DNA from: AC-32 sp963813435
Lineage (GTDB): Bacteria > Actinomycetota > Thermoleophilia > Gaiellales > Gaiellaceae
Direction: 5' to 3'
Assembly (NCBI GenBank): GCA_963813435.1
Contig: CAWEYY010000003.1
Location: 558,001-622,000 of the forward strand
DNA length: 64,000 nt
Shown here one piece after another: positions 8,213-15,530 of this stretch (position 1 is the first letter of the stretch; each line of letters starts with the position of its first letter). A model generated the notes under the pieces. The model was not told the DNA's origin. It ran no database searches and saw only the letters and a list, made by a program, of their open reading frames with translations. A program made the position numbers and the translations under genes.

Positions 8213-9946
8213 ATGGGCCTCCGCGTCTGCCTGGTCACGCCGTTCGCCTGGTCGCGCCCTCACGACGTCAACGAGCACGTTGCCGGAATCGCGGCGGAGC
8301 TGCGGAAGCTCGGCCACTCCGTGACGGTGCTCGCGCCTTCGACGCGGACCGCCGACCTGCTCGCCGGTCGGCGCGCCCTCCTGAACGGCGGCGACAACGA
8401 GGTGGTCGCGCTGGGGCCGGCCATCCCCGTCTCGCGCCGCAGCCGGATCGGCGTGCCGGTCGGTGTCCGGGCCAACCTGACGCTGGCCCTCAACCGCGGC
8501 GGCTACGACGTCGTCCATGGCTTCGAGCCGGGCCTGCCGAGCCTCTCGTACCTCGCCCTCCGCGACGCGCGCGCGCTCGCCGTCGCGACGTTCTCCTCGC
8601 CCGAGCGGCTCGGCTACCCGCCCGGGAAAGCGCAGCGCGAACGCCTGCTCGGCCGGATCGACGCGCTGATCGCGACCTCGGAGGCGACCGCCGAGGCCGC
8701 GGCCGCCCGGCTCCCAGGCTCGTACCGCGTGCTCGGGCCAGGAGTCGACACGGAGCTGTTCAAACCGGCGAAGAAGCGGCGGCTCGTCGTCTCCGAGTGG
8801 CGCCCGGGCGAGCGTGCCCTCTCGCGCGCGGTCAGCCGCGCGCTACGCGAGTTGCCGGACTGGAGCCTCGTTCTGCTGCGGACGAAGCCGCTCGCGGGCC
8901 GGCCGACGGTCTCACGGTCCCTTCGCGGCCGGACTCACGTCCGGACCCTGCGAGAGGGGCCTGCGCGTGCGACGCTCCTGAACGAGGCGGCGATCTTCGT
9001 GCCTGCGTTCGACGGGCTCGACCGCGTCTCGCTGGAGGCCGCCGCCGCCGGTGCGGCGATCGTCTCCCCGCCGCACGTCCGCGACCAGCCGGACCTGGCG
9101 GCCGCCGAGATCGGCAGGCTCGCCGAGGACGACGCGTACCGAACCAGGCGCCAGCACGAGGCGCGCGCGAGCGCCGAGCGCCAGAGCTTCGCGGCCGTCA
9201 CCGCCGAGCTCGACGAGCTCTACCGCGAGCTCGCGGCGAAGCGGCGGCCCGAGCCTCTCACCTTTACGTTGCCGCCGCACCGCGACTGGATCCTGGCCGA
9301 CCTCCACCTGCACACGTCCTGGTCGCACGACTGCGGGATCCCCGTCGAGGACCTGCTCGACCACGCCGAGGCGGAAGGGCTCGGTGCGATCGCGGTCACC
9401 GACCACAACGTCTTCGGCGGCGCGCTCGAGGCCGTCGAGCTCGCGCGGGACCGCGACCTGATCGTGATCCCCGGCGAGGAGGTGAAGACCGACAACCAGG
9501 GCGAGGTGATCGGGCTCTTCATCTCGGAGGAGATCCCGCGCGGGATGTCGTTCGCGAAGACGGTCGCAGCCATCAAGAGCCAGGGCGGCGTCGTTTATAT
9601 CCCCCACCCCTTCGACCGCCTCCACGCGATCCCGGACCCCTCGACGCTGCACGAGCACCTCGAGGAGATCGATGTGTTCGAGGTCTACAACGCGCGGCTC
9701 CTGTTCGAGGGCTACAACGACGAGGCGCTGCGCTTCGCGCGCAAGTACGGGCTGACGATGGGCGCGGGCTCCGACGCCCACGTGCTCCAGGGTGTGGGCA
9801 CGGGCGTGATCCGGCTGCGCAGCTTCGACGGGCGCGACGAGTTCCTGGCCAGCCTTCGCACCGCGCAGGTCCTGCGGCGCCCGCGCTCGCTGCTCTACCT
9901 GCAGTCGCTCAAGTGGGCGGCGCAGGCCAAGGAAAGAGTGCGCTAG
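8213..9946 (+). CDS. Glycosyltransferase family 4 - PHP domain fusion
   Basis: 577-aa two-domain protein. Residues 1 to about 345 look like a GT-B glycosyltransferase: MGLRVCLVTPFAWSRPHDVN at the donor-side N-terminus, the GVDTELFKP linker and VSLEAAAAGAAIVSPP in the nucleotide-sugar-binding lobe. Residues about 360-577 form a PHP metal-dependent phosphoesterase: ADLHLHTSW, AVTDHNVFGG, IPGEEVKTD, YIPHPFDR and GAGSDAH supply the expected metal ligands. Following pgsA-like and ino1 genes, a mannosyltransferase role on phosphatidylinositol is possible but not shown. TAGACT lies 9 nt before the ATG. Both lobes look intact. Confidence 0.85.
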   Translation: MGLRVCLVTPFAWSRPHDVNEHVAGIAAELRKLGHSVTVLAPSTRTADLLAGRRALLNGGDNEVVALGPAIPVSRRSRIGVPVGVRANLTLALNRGGYDVVHGFEPGLPSLSYLALRDARALAVATFSSPERLGYPPGKAQRERLLGRIDALIATSEATAEAAAARLPGSYRVLGPGVDTELFKPAKKRRLVVSEWRPGERALSRAVSRALRELPDWSLVLLRTKPLAGRPTVSRSLRGRTHVRTLREGPARATLLNEAAIFVPAFDGLDRVSLEAAAAGAAIVSPPHVRDQPDLAAAEIGRLAEDDAYRTRRQHEARASAERQSFAAVTAELDELYRELAAKRRPEPLTFTLPPHRDWILADLHLHTSWSHDCGIPVEDLLDHAEAEGLGAIAVTDHNVFGGALEAVELARDRDLIVIPGEEVKTDNQGEVIGLFISEEIPRGMSFAKTVAAIKSQGGVVYIPHPFDRLHAIPDPSTLHEHLEEIDVFEVYNARLLFEGYNDEALRFARKYGLTMGAGSDAHVLQGVGTGVIRLRSFDGRDEFLASLRTAQVLRRPRSLLYLQSLKWAAQAKERVR

Positions 9947-9961
9947 GCGAGAACGAGACTC

Positions 9962-10555
9962 GTGGCGCCGATGTCCTCAGCAACCGACGAGATCTTCGAC
10001 AAGTACCTGCAAAAGGCCATCGCCGAGATCAACGAGCTCGGCGAGGAGATCACGCGTGCGGCCGGCGAGGGACGCGTGCCGGTTGTGGGTTCGGGCCATC
10101 CGCTCGCGGACGTGATGCTCCTGAAGTACGCGCCGCAGCCGTCCGAGGTGCAGGAAGGCGTGGCCTTCTACGGGCGCTCCGGCCAGGCGATCCTGAAGTC
10201 GCTGCAGCGGCTGCGGGTCGACCCGATGGCGATCTACGGGACGAACTGCCTCAAGTTCGTAGACGGTGACCCGGACGAGGCGCGGCCCTGGCTGACGCGG
10301 GAGCTGCACATCGTCCAGCCGAAGCTCGTCGTCGTGATGGGCGAGGACGCGCTCGAGTTCATGAACGCGCTGGAGTTCCCGCTGTCGGAGCCGGTCGAGG
10401 CGAAGGTCGGCGAGCTGCAGCAGCTGACGCCGACGATCCAGGCGCTCCACGTGCCGGACATCGACACGTCGCTCGATGAGCAGAAGACGAAGACCCGCTT
10501 CTGGAACGCCTTCAAGGCCCTGGGTCCCTGGTGGGCCGAGCTTCCGCCCTACTGA
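9962..10555 (+). CDS. Uracil-DNA-glycosylase superfamily-like protein
   Basis: 197-aa protein resembling family 4/5 UDGs: LADVMLLKYAPQPSEVQEG matches the position of the GEAPG motif, VAFYGRSGQAILKSL matches the FVGRAGQLL helix, and YGTNCLKFVDGDPDEARPW matches the TNVVKCRPP strand. The N-terminal CxxC and the later Cys of the 4Fe-4S-binding family 4 enzymes are missing; only the Cys in TNCLKF remains. The catalytic status is therefore open. ATG 9971 is an alternative start. It overlaps the next gene by 25 nt. Confidence 0.65.
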   Translation: MAPMSSATDEIFDKYLQKAIAEINELGEEITRAAGEGRVPVVGSGHPLADVMLLKYAPQPSEVQEGVAFYGRSGQAILKSLQRLRVDPMAIYGTNCLKFVDGDPDEARPWLTRELHIVQPKLVVVMGEDALEFMNALEFPLSEPVEAKVGELQQLTPTIQALHVPDIDTSLDEQKTKTRFWNAFKALGPWWAELPPY

Positions 10556-11265
10556 CCCCGCGGGTCGCGGCCTTCATCACTCTGGCCGCGGGCCTCGGGG
10601 TCTACTACGCAGTTCACGAGTCGCTCTGGGACGCGTCGCTGTGGTGGGACGTCGCCTTCCTCGCCTTCGTCCTGATCCCGGCGGCGTTCGGGCTCGTCTA
10701 CCTCGCGCTGCCGCTGTGGCGGACGCCGCCGCTGCAGCTGTTCCTGGTCGGCGTCGCGTTCATCGCGCTGGCGTTCGTGCTCGACTACGCGGGAGCTGAG
10801 GGCGCGGCGAACTTCGCGAAGCTCGCCGCGATGACCGCGTTCGCGTGGACGTTCCTCCACTTCTTCGAGGACGTGAGCTGGGTCGTGCTCGTCGCCGTGC
10901 TCGTGCCGTGGGTCGACGCCTACTCGGTCTGGCGCGGGCCGACGCACCACATCGTCACGCACGAGCAGCAGGTCTTCACGACGCTCTCCTTCGCCTACCC
11001 GGTCCCGGGCGACACAGGGGCGGCGAACCTCGGGCTGCCTGACCTGCTGTTCTTCGCGCTCTTCCTGGGCGCGGCTGCGCGGTTCAGGCTGCGCGTGTTC
11101 TGGACGTGGCTCGGGCTGACGGCCTCGGTCGGGACGACGATGGCGCTCACGACGCAGTTCACCGTCAACGGCCTCCCCGCCCTACCGCTCCTCTCGCTCG
11201 GCTTCCTGCTTCCGAACGCCGACCTGCTCTGGCAGGCGCTGCGGAGGAGGCGGCAGACGGTCTAG
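10531..11265 (+). CDS. Polytopic membrane protein, unknown function
   Basis: 244 residues with about seven hydrophobic segments and few charged loops; FLHFFEDVSWVVLVAVLVP and PTHHIVTHEQQ stand out as polar patches between helices. I do not recognise the family. The GTG start overlaps the UDG-like gene by 25 nt, implying co-transcription. Its stop overlaps the stop of the convergent beta-propeller gene by 4 nt. Confidence 0.75.
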   Translation: MGRASALLTPRVAAFITLAAGLGVYYAVHESLWDASLWWDVAFLAFVLIPAAFGLVYLALPLWRTPPLQLFLVGVAFIALAFVLDYAGAEGAANFAKLAAMTAFAWTFLHFFEDVSWVVLVAVLVPWVDAYSVWRGPTHHIVTHEQQVFTTLSFAYPVPGDTGAANLGLPDLLFFALFLGAAARFRLRVFWTWLGLTASVGTTMALTTQFTVNGLPALPLLSLGFLLPNADLLWQALRRRRQTV

Positions 11266-12173
11266 GGCGCGGTCCCGAATCGCCAGAGATCGCCCTCGAT
11301 CTGGGACGAGACCCAGACGGCACCGTCCGCAGCGGCGATAGCGATCGGGCTCTGCCCGACAGGGAACGTTACGCGCGCGGTATTCGTCACCGGGCTCACC
11401 ACGGAGACCGTGCTCGCGTCGATGTTCGGCACCCAGAGCTCGCCGTTGAACCAGGCGCTCGCAAGGGGATTCGCGCCGACGGAGACGACCGCTTTCACGG
11501 CGAGGCTCGCCGGGTCGACTCTGTAGATCGAACCGGTCTCGCTCGAGATCCAGAGCGAGTCGGCGGAGGGCGTGATCCAGTCGGCCTTGGGAATCGCCAG
11601 CCGGCCGGTGACCTCGTTCCGGACCGGGTCGATCCGGATCAGCCTGCCGCGGCCGTAGTCGGCCACCCAGACCTTGCCGAACGCGAAGGCGATCCCGTTC
11701 GGCTGACCGCCGACGCGAATCGTCTTGACCACCTTGTTGCGGCGCGGCGCGATCCGGCTGACGGTGCCGGAGCCCTCGTTCGTCACCCACACCGCCTTCT
11801 TCCCGTACGCGAGCGCATAGGGCGCGCTGCCGACGCGGATCCGCGCCTGCCGCTTGTTCGTCTTTGCGTTGAAGCGCGTGACGCGGGCGCCGAAGCGCGA
11901 GCCGACCCAGACGCTGCCGCCGCCGTACGCGATCCCGAACGGGTACCCGCTCACCGCGCGCCGGGCCTTGACGGTTCCGGCGGCCGGGTCGACGCGCACG
12001 AGCTGGCCGAGGACCGGGTCGCTGACCCAGAGCGAACCGCCGCCCGCGCGCACGAACGACGCGTTCGCACCGACGTGGACCTTCGCGGACGGATCGGCGG
12101 CAGAAGCCGAGACGCCGCCGCACACCGCGGCAACCGTCGCCACAACCGCCAGAGCCCGCACTAGACTTACCAC
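11262..12173 (-). CDS. Secreted YncE/Vgb-like beta-propeller protein
   Basis: 303 residues with an N-terminal signal peptide (VRALAVVATVAAVCGGVSASA) followed by about six repeats of roughly 40 residues. Each repeat has a pattern like GGGSLWVSDPVLGQLVRVD, i.e. G-x-S-x-W-V-x-D/S followed by V-x-R-V/I-D. This is the layout of NHL/YVTN or virginiamycin-B-lyase-like propellers. A ligand cannot be inferred. Divergent from the MarR gene, with which it shares the operator-like repeats, so it is a likely MarR target. GTG start at 12173 lies inside the first operator repeat. Confidence 0.8.
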   Translation of the reverse strand: MVSLVRALAVVATVAAVCGGVSASAADPSAKVHVGANASFVRAGGGSLWVSDPVLGQLVRVDPAAGTVKARRAVSGYPFGIAYGGGSVWVGSRFGARVTRFNAKTNKRQARIRVGSAPYALAYGKKAVWVTNEGSGTVSRIAPRRNKVVKTIRVGGQPNGIAFAFGKVWVADYGRGRLIRIDPVRNEVTGRLAIPKADWITPSADSLWISSETGSIYRVDPASLAVKAVVSVGANPLASAWFNGELWVPNIDASTVSVVSPVTNTARVTFPVGQSPIAIAAADGAVWVSSQIEGDLWRFGTAP

Positions 12174-12204
12174 AATGTTGCGTCACATTACCACAAGGTT
12201 GTAC
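12167..12204. promoter_or_regulatory. Tandem operator-like repeats between beta-propeller and MarR genes
   Basis: TTACCACAATGTTG (12167-12180) and TTACCACAAGGTTG (12188-12201) are direct copies differing at one base and spaced 21 bp, two helical turns. Each holds ACAA-NN-TTG arms; the second, ACAAGGTTGT, has complete ACAA/TTGT arms. Position in the divergent spacer suggests MarR binding (inference). Confidence 0.55.
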
Positions 12205-12207
12205 TAA

Positions 12208-12651
12208 ATCGCCGACGACGGCTCAGAGACGATCCTGCTGCACCTCTTCCGGACGAACCAGGTTCGCGAGCGCCTGATCACGGCCGCGCTCGAGGGGCTC
12301 GACCTCCCGCCGGAGGACTACCCGTTCTACGTGATCGTCGGCGCCGAAGGGCCGTGGACGCCGACCGAGCTGGCCGGCCGGCTGGAGATGCCGCTCACCA
12401 CGGTGCTCTTCCGCGTCGGCCGGCTCGAGAAGCGCGGGCACGTCGAGCGGACCCCGAATCCGGACGACCGCCGCTCGTACCTGATCCGGCTGACCGCCGA
12501 CGGCAAGCGCCTGCTCGGGCAGGCCCGGCCGCGTTTCCGCGCCTATGCGCTGGCGGTCGAGGCGCGGCTCGACGACGAGCGGCTCGGGCAGCTCCGGGAC
12601 GACCTCGGCGCGCTTCGCGAGGCGCTCGAGGCCGAGCTCAGCCCCGAGTGA
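12208..12651 (+). CDS. MarR-family transcriptional regulator (start unresolved)
   Basis: Winged-helix regulator of about 147 residues: LHLFRTNQVRERLITAAL is the first dimerisation helix, TPTELAGRLEMPLTTVLFRV the recognition helix-turn-helix, and RTPNPDDRRSYLIRLTADG the wing with the conserved DxRxxxxxLT motif. The family-like sequence runs upstream to about 12208, but in this frame TAA at 12205-12207 is followed by no ATG, GTG or TTG until GTG 12331, which would remove the first helix. A non-standard start (ATC 12208, CTG 12235 or 12238) or an indel near 12205 must be assumed. The 3' end overlaps the convergent methyltransferase by 14 nt. Confidence 0.75.
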   Translation: MADDGSETILLHLFRTNQVRERLITAALEGLDLPPEDYPFYVIVGAEGPWTPTELAGRLEMPLTTVLFRVGRLEKRGHVERTPNPDDRRSYLIRLTADGKRLLGQARPRFRAYALAVEARLDDERLGQLRDDLGALREALEAELSPE

Positions 12652-14002
12652 GCAGCGCGACCGCCTCGACGTGCGGCGTGTGCGGGAACATGTCCACCGG
12701 CCGCACGCGCTCGAGCGAGTAGCCCCACTCCCGCCCGAGCTCCTTCACGTTCCCCGCGAGCGTCGTCGGGTTGCACGAGACGTAGACGATCCGCGGCGCG
12801 CCGAGCCGGCCGAGTCGCCTCACCGACTTGCCTGAGAGCCCGGCCCGCGGCGGGTCGACGACGACGACGTCGGGGGCCCCGGCGCGCTCTTGCAGCTCCT
12901 CGAGCGAGGCGCCGACCTCGCCGGCGAAGAAGGCCGCGTTCGCGATCCCGTTCAGGTCGGCGTTCTCGAGGGCGCAGGCGACCGACTCCTCCGAGATCTC
13001 GACTCCCCACACGGTCAGCGAGCGCGAGGCCATCGTCAGCCCGATCGCTCCGATCCCGCAGAAGAGGTCGTAGACCGTCTCGTTGCCGGTCAGGCCCGCG
13101 TACTCGCCGGCGAGCTCGTAGAGCCGCTCGGCCATCGCCGTGTTCGTCTGCAGGAATGCGTTCGGGCGCACGCGGAAGCGCAGGCCGCAGAGCTCCTCCT
13201 CGATCGCATCCTCGCCCCAGAGCAGCGTCGTCGGCAGGTTCGTCACCTCCGCCGGCGAGTCGTTCACCGACCAGTGGATCGAGCGGACCTCGGGGAAACG
13301 CCGCAGCACCTCGACGAGCTCTTCGCGGTCGAAGCGCTCGCCGGGCGCGGTCACGAGCTGCACGAGCAGCTGCCCCGTGTTCCGGCCTTCACGCAGGACC
13401 AGATGGCGCAGGTAGCCGGTGTGCTCGGCCTGGTCGTAGGCCTCGAGCTTCTCGGCGCGCGCCCAGTCGCGCACGGCGTCGCGGACCGCGTTGCCGAGGT
13501 CGGTCGTCAGCCAGCAGCGCCCGATGTCGAGCACCTCGTCCCAGCGGCCCGCGCGGTGAAAGCCGAGCGCCGGTCCCGCCGGAGTCGCCGTGAACGAGTA
13601 CTCGAGCTTGTTCCGGTAGTGGAAGACCTCCACGGCGGGGACGATCGGCTCCAGCGGCGGCTCCGCGATACCGCCGATCCGTCTAAGAGCGTCCGCGACC
13701 TGCTCGTGCTTGGCCGCGATCTGCGCGTCGTAGGCGAGATCCTGAAACCGGCAGCCGCCGCACGCCGGGTAGTGCGCGCACGGCGCCTCGACACGCTGAG
13801 CGCCCGGCTCGAGCACCTCGACCGCCGTCGCCTCCGCGTGGTTCCGCTTCACCTTCGTCACGCGCGCGCGTACGCGATCGCCCGGCAGCCCGCTCCGCAC
13901 GAAGACGACGAACCCGTTCAGCCGCGCAACACCGTTCCCGCCGTAGGCGAGCGAATCGATCGCGAGCTCGAGCTCCTCGTCAACACGAACCGGTGCGGCC
14001 AT
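12638..14002 (-). CDS. TrmA/RumA-type 23S rRNA or tRNA (uracil-5-)-methyltransferase
   Basis: 454-aa SAM-dependent RNA m5U methyltransferase. An N-terminal TRAM domain (LAYGGNGVARLNGFVVFVRSG, written here only in part: GGNGVARLNGFVVFV) is followed by an iron-sulfur cysteine set (CAHYPACGGCRF), the SAM-binding YDLFCGIGAIGLTMA, the DPPRAGL motif, and the catalytic SCNPTTLAGN Cys; the proton-abstracting Glu lies in PHTPHVEAVALL at the C-terminus. The exact target uridine cannot be read. Its start is 4 nt from the left copy of a 15-bp direct repeat; removing the inserted element would place it just after the phospholipase gene. Confidence 0.9.
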   Translation of the reverse strand: MAAPVRVDEELELAIDSLAYGGNGVARLNGFVVFVRSGLPGDRVRARVTKVKRNHAEATAVEVLEPGAQRVEAPCAHYPACGGCRFQDLAYDAQIAAKHEQVADALRRIGGIAEPPLEPIVPAVEVFHYRNKLEYSFTATPAGPALGFHRAGRWDEVLDIGRCWLTTDLGNAVRDAVRDWARAEKLEAYDQAEHTGYLRHLVLREGRNTGQLLVQLVTAPGERFDREELVEVLRRFPEVRSIHWSVNDSPAEVTNLPTTLLWGEDAIEEELCGLRFRVRPNAFLQTNTAMAERLYELAGEYAGLTGNETVYDLFCGIGAIGLTMASRSLTVWGVEISEESVACALENADLNGIANAAFFAGEVGASLEELQERAGAPDVVVVDPPRAGLSGKSVRRLGRLGAPRIVYVSCNPTTLAGNVKELGREWGYSLERVRPVDMFPHTPHVEAVALLTRG

Positions 14003-14005
14003 GCC

Positions 14006-14020
14006 GCCAGACTAGGAGAA
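14006..14020. repeat. 15-bp direct repeat, left copy (putative att)
   Basis: GCCAGACTAGGAGAA, identical to 15516-15530. It lies 4 nt upstream of the methyltransferase start and about 87 nt from the integrase fragment. Confidence 0.65.
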
Positions 14021-14106
14021 AGGTGGCAGGGGAGGCGCTATCAACCTAACCATGCGCCTTCGGGCCACTGAGAGGAGCCGCTTGGTACCCCTCCTGGTAT
14101 CCCCCG

Positions 14107-14412
14107 TCAGCCTTGGAGGGCTTCGGCAGCCGCCACTGTCCTGGCCGCGTCATCAACCTTATGGACGTAGGCGTTGGTCACCTCAAGCGAGGTGTGTCCG
14201 GCGAAGTCTCTGGCGTAGACCACGCCCACGCGAGGATCGTTCGCCAGCCTGGAAATGGCCGTGTGCTGGAGGCTGTGGAAGTTGACGCCACCATCAGAAG
14301 TCACCGGCAAGGCCGCCCTGGTCACCGCCTTGGAGTAGGCGCGCTGCACGTCCCGCCGCTCCCGTGGCCTACCGACAGAGTTCCGGAACACGAACCCCTC
14401 GCCCGCTTCCAT
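14107..14412 (-). pseudogene. Tyrosine recombinase/integrase, C-terminal fragment
   Basis: 101 residues matching the catalytic C-terminus of phage-type integrases: VFRNSVGRPRERRDVQRAYS, the box with FHSLQHTAISRLA, then DFAGHTSLEVTNAYVHKVDDA with the nucleophile Tyr. In active enzymes the first box is HxLRHT; here the Arg is Gln, so the Arg-His-Arg-Tyr set is broken. The N-terminal arm- and core-binding domains are absent (about 270 residues missing). It is best read as a dead remnant of the element's integrase. Confidence 0.7.
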
Positions 14413-15119
14413 CCTCCGGCTGACCAGGATTTCCCGAGCTCATATGAGGTGACATGCCAGACATGCCGTTTTCCTCCGCGGGGCACCAGGGGGAGAGAAG
14501 CGGTGCCCCGCGGAGGTGGGCCGCAGAAACGTGCCAGTCTACGATCCTCCTCCGCTGAGTCAAGGTTCCCAGTACAGGAGGTCGGCGCTCGGCAAAAGAA
14601 GAGGCTCGAATATTTACGAATATTTAAGAAGAGTGTCGTATTTTTGCCGCAAGGAGCCGGGCGCGGCTCGCCTCTGGGCGGCTAGGGGGCCAAGGGGGAG
14701 AGAGAAGCGTGACGCCGCCCGGCTCCTGAGTTTCAAGAGTGCAGATCCACCGGTCTTCGACGAGTAAACGGCTAGAGAGCCGAGCGACCACAGGCGAGTG
14801 TCTCCTCCCCCCTTTGAGCCTCCGCTCGGCTCAGTGCATGTATACACCCGCTGGGAGTACCGAGGTGGAGCCGGAGCGTGGCCCCGTCCTGCTGCGGCTA
14901 CGGACGAAGCCCCTCGGGGGGGTCGAGGTGCTCCGGCTCCATATGAGCCGCAGAGCCAGCCGAAAGATATAGCCCGTCGGGTGAGTTGAGCAACAGCCGC
15001 TGGCATCACTCCGCAGCGGGTTCAGCAGATCGTGAAGGCGGCTGAGGCCGAGGGCTAGTTCGTCCGGTGCCGTGCTTACGCTCAGAGCGCCCCGGCACTA
15101 CGAGGGAAGGACGAGCACG
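14413..15119. other. Non-coding, hairpin-rich interior of the small element
   Basis: No convincing gene. Strong inverted repeats include a 15-bp perfect stem at 14473-14487/14502-14516, a 10-bp stem at 14653-14662/14717-14726, and an 11-bp stem at 14867-14877/14930-14940. The first two enclose nearly the same loop sequence (AGGGGGAGAGAAGC with a 2-nt insertion in the second). An AT-rich patch with two ATATTTA-like repeats lies near 14612-14643. A short reading GITPQRVQQIVKAAEAEG ending at 15058 resembles a helix-turn-helix tail but has an in-frame stop just upstream. Confidence 0.5.
14473..14516. repeat. 15-bp perfect inverted repeat (hairpin)
   Basis: Arms CCTCCGCGGGGCACC and GGTGCCCCGCGGAGG with a 14-nt purine-rich loop. 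Very stable. No U-tract follows on either strand, so a terminator role is doubtful; it shares its loop with the hairpin at 14653-14726. Confidence 0.6.
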
Positions 15120-15263
15120 ATGGCAGAGGGCAAGAACAAGAGCGCGCCAGTTGAGCGCGGGCTAACAACGGACGCCGCAATCGCCATAGGGCCAACAGCA
15201 GCGGTTGTCGCCAATCACCTGCTGAACAGGCCCAAGCCGAAGGACAAGAAAAAGAAGGGCTGA
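15120..15263 (+). CDS. Small basic protein, 47 aa, unknown
   Basis: Starts MAEGKNKSAPVERGL and ends in a lysine-rich tail NRPKPKDKKKKG; the middle, AIAIGPTAAVVANHLL, is mildly hydrophobic. AAGGA lies about 10 nt before the ATG. I know no family. It lies in the decayed element, 3 nt before another tiny ORF, and could be a remnant element gene. Coding status is moderate. Confidence 0.4.
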   Translation: MAEGKNKSAPVERGLTTDAAIAIGPTAAVVANHLLNRPKPKDKKKKG

Positions 15264-15266
15264 GCC

Positions 15267-15392
15267 GTGGCCACGAAGCAGGACAAGCCAGCGCCCAAGC
15301 CCCCTCGTAAGAACATGGAGCGCCTGCAGGCCGAGTGGCTCCGGATGTTGCGCGAGAAGTACCCCGAGTACCACTGGAAGCCTCGGGACTAA
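15267..15392 (+). CDS. Small basic protein, 41 aa, unknown
   Basis: GTG start directly after the 47-aa ORF stop. Starts MATKQDKPAPKPPRKNMERL and ends REKYPEYHWKPRD, rich in Lys, Arg and Pro with one amphipathic helix. No known family. Spacing suggests co-translation with the preceding ORF. May be a phage or element accessory gene. Confidence 0.4.
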   Translation: MATKQDKPAPKPPRKNMERLQAEWLRMLREKYPEYHWKPRD

Positions 15393-15515
15393 GCCGGTAC
15401 CCCATTTGTACCCCTGGAGCCCGTGAGTAGCTCGGAACCAACCTGAGACCCCGGAGCCAGCAACGGCTTAGAACAGCCATTCCAGGGCGCGACCAGAGGC
15501 AGGCGGCGCCCCTGA

Positions 15516-15530
15516 GCCAGACTAGGAGAA
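15516..15530. repeat. 15-bp direct repeat, right copy (putative att)
   Basis: Identical to 14006-14020. The TAG stop codon of the phospholipase gene (complement of 15522-15524) is inside this copy, so the insertion preserved that reading frame. Confidence 0.65.

Larger units (their letters stand above)
14006..15530. mobile_element. Small decayed integrated element with att-like ends
   Basis: The 15-bp sequence GCCAGACTAGGAGAA occurs at 14006-14020 and again at 15516-15530, bounding 1.5 kb. Inside are a C-terminal tyrosine-recombinase fragment next to the left copy, two tiny ORFs and a hairpin-rich stretch with lower GC and AT-rich patches unlike the flanks. The right copy contains the stop codon of the phospholipase gene, a typical place for an attachment site. 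Removal would leave the phospholipase gene directly upstream of the methyltransferase in the same direction. Confidence 0.6.

Noticed and set aside
14614..15009. A 131-codon minus-strand frame in the small element
   Set aside because: Low-complexity translation across hairpins, no ribosome binding site and no family-like sequence.
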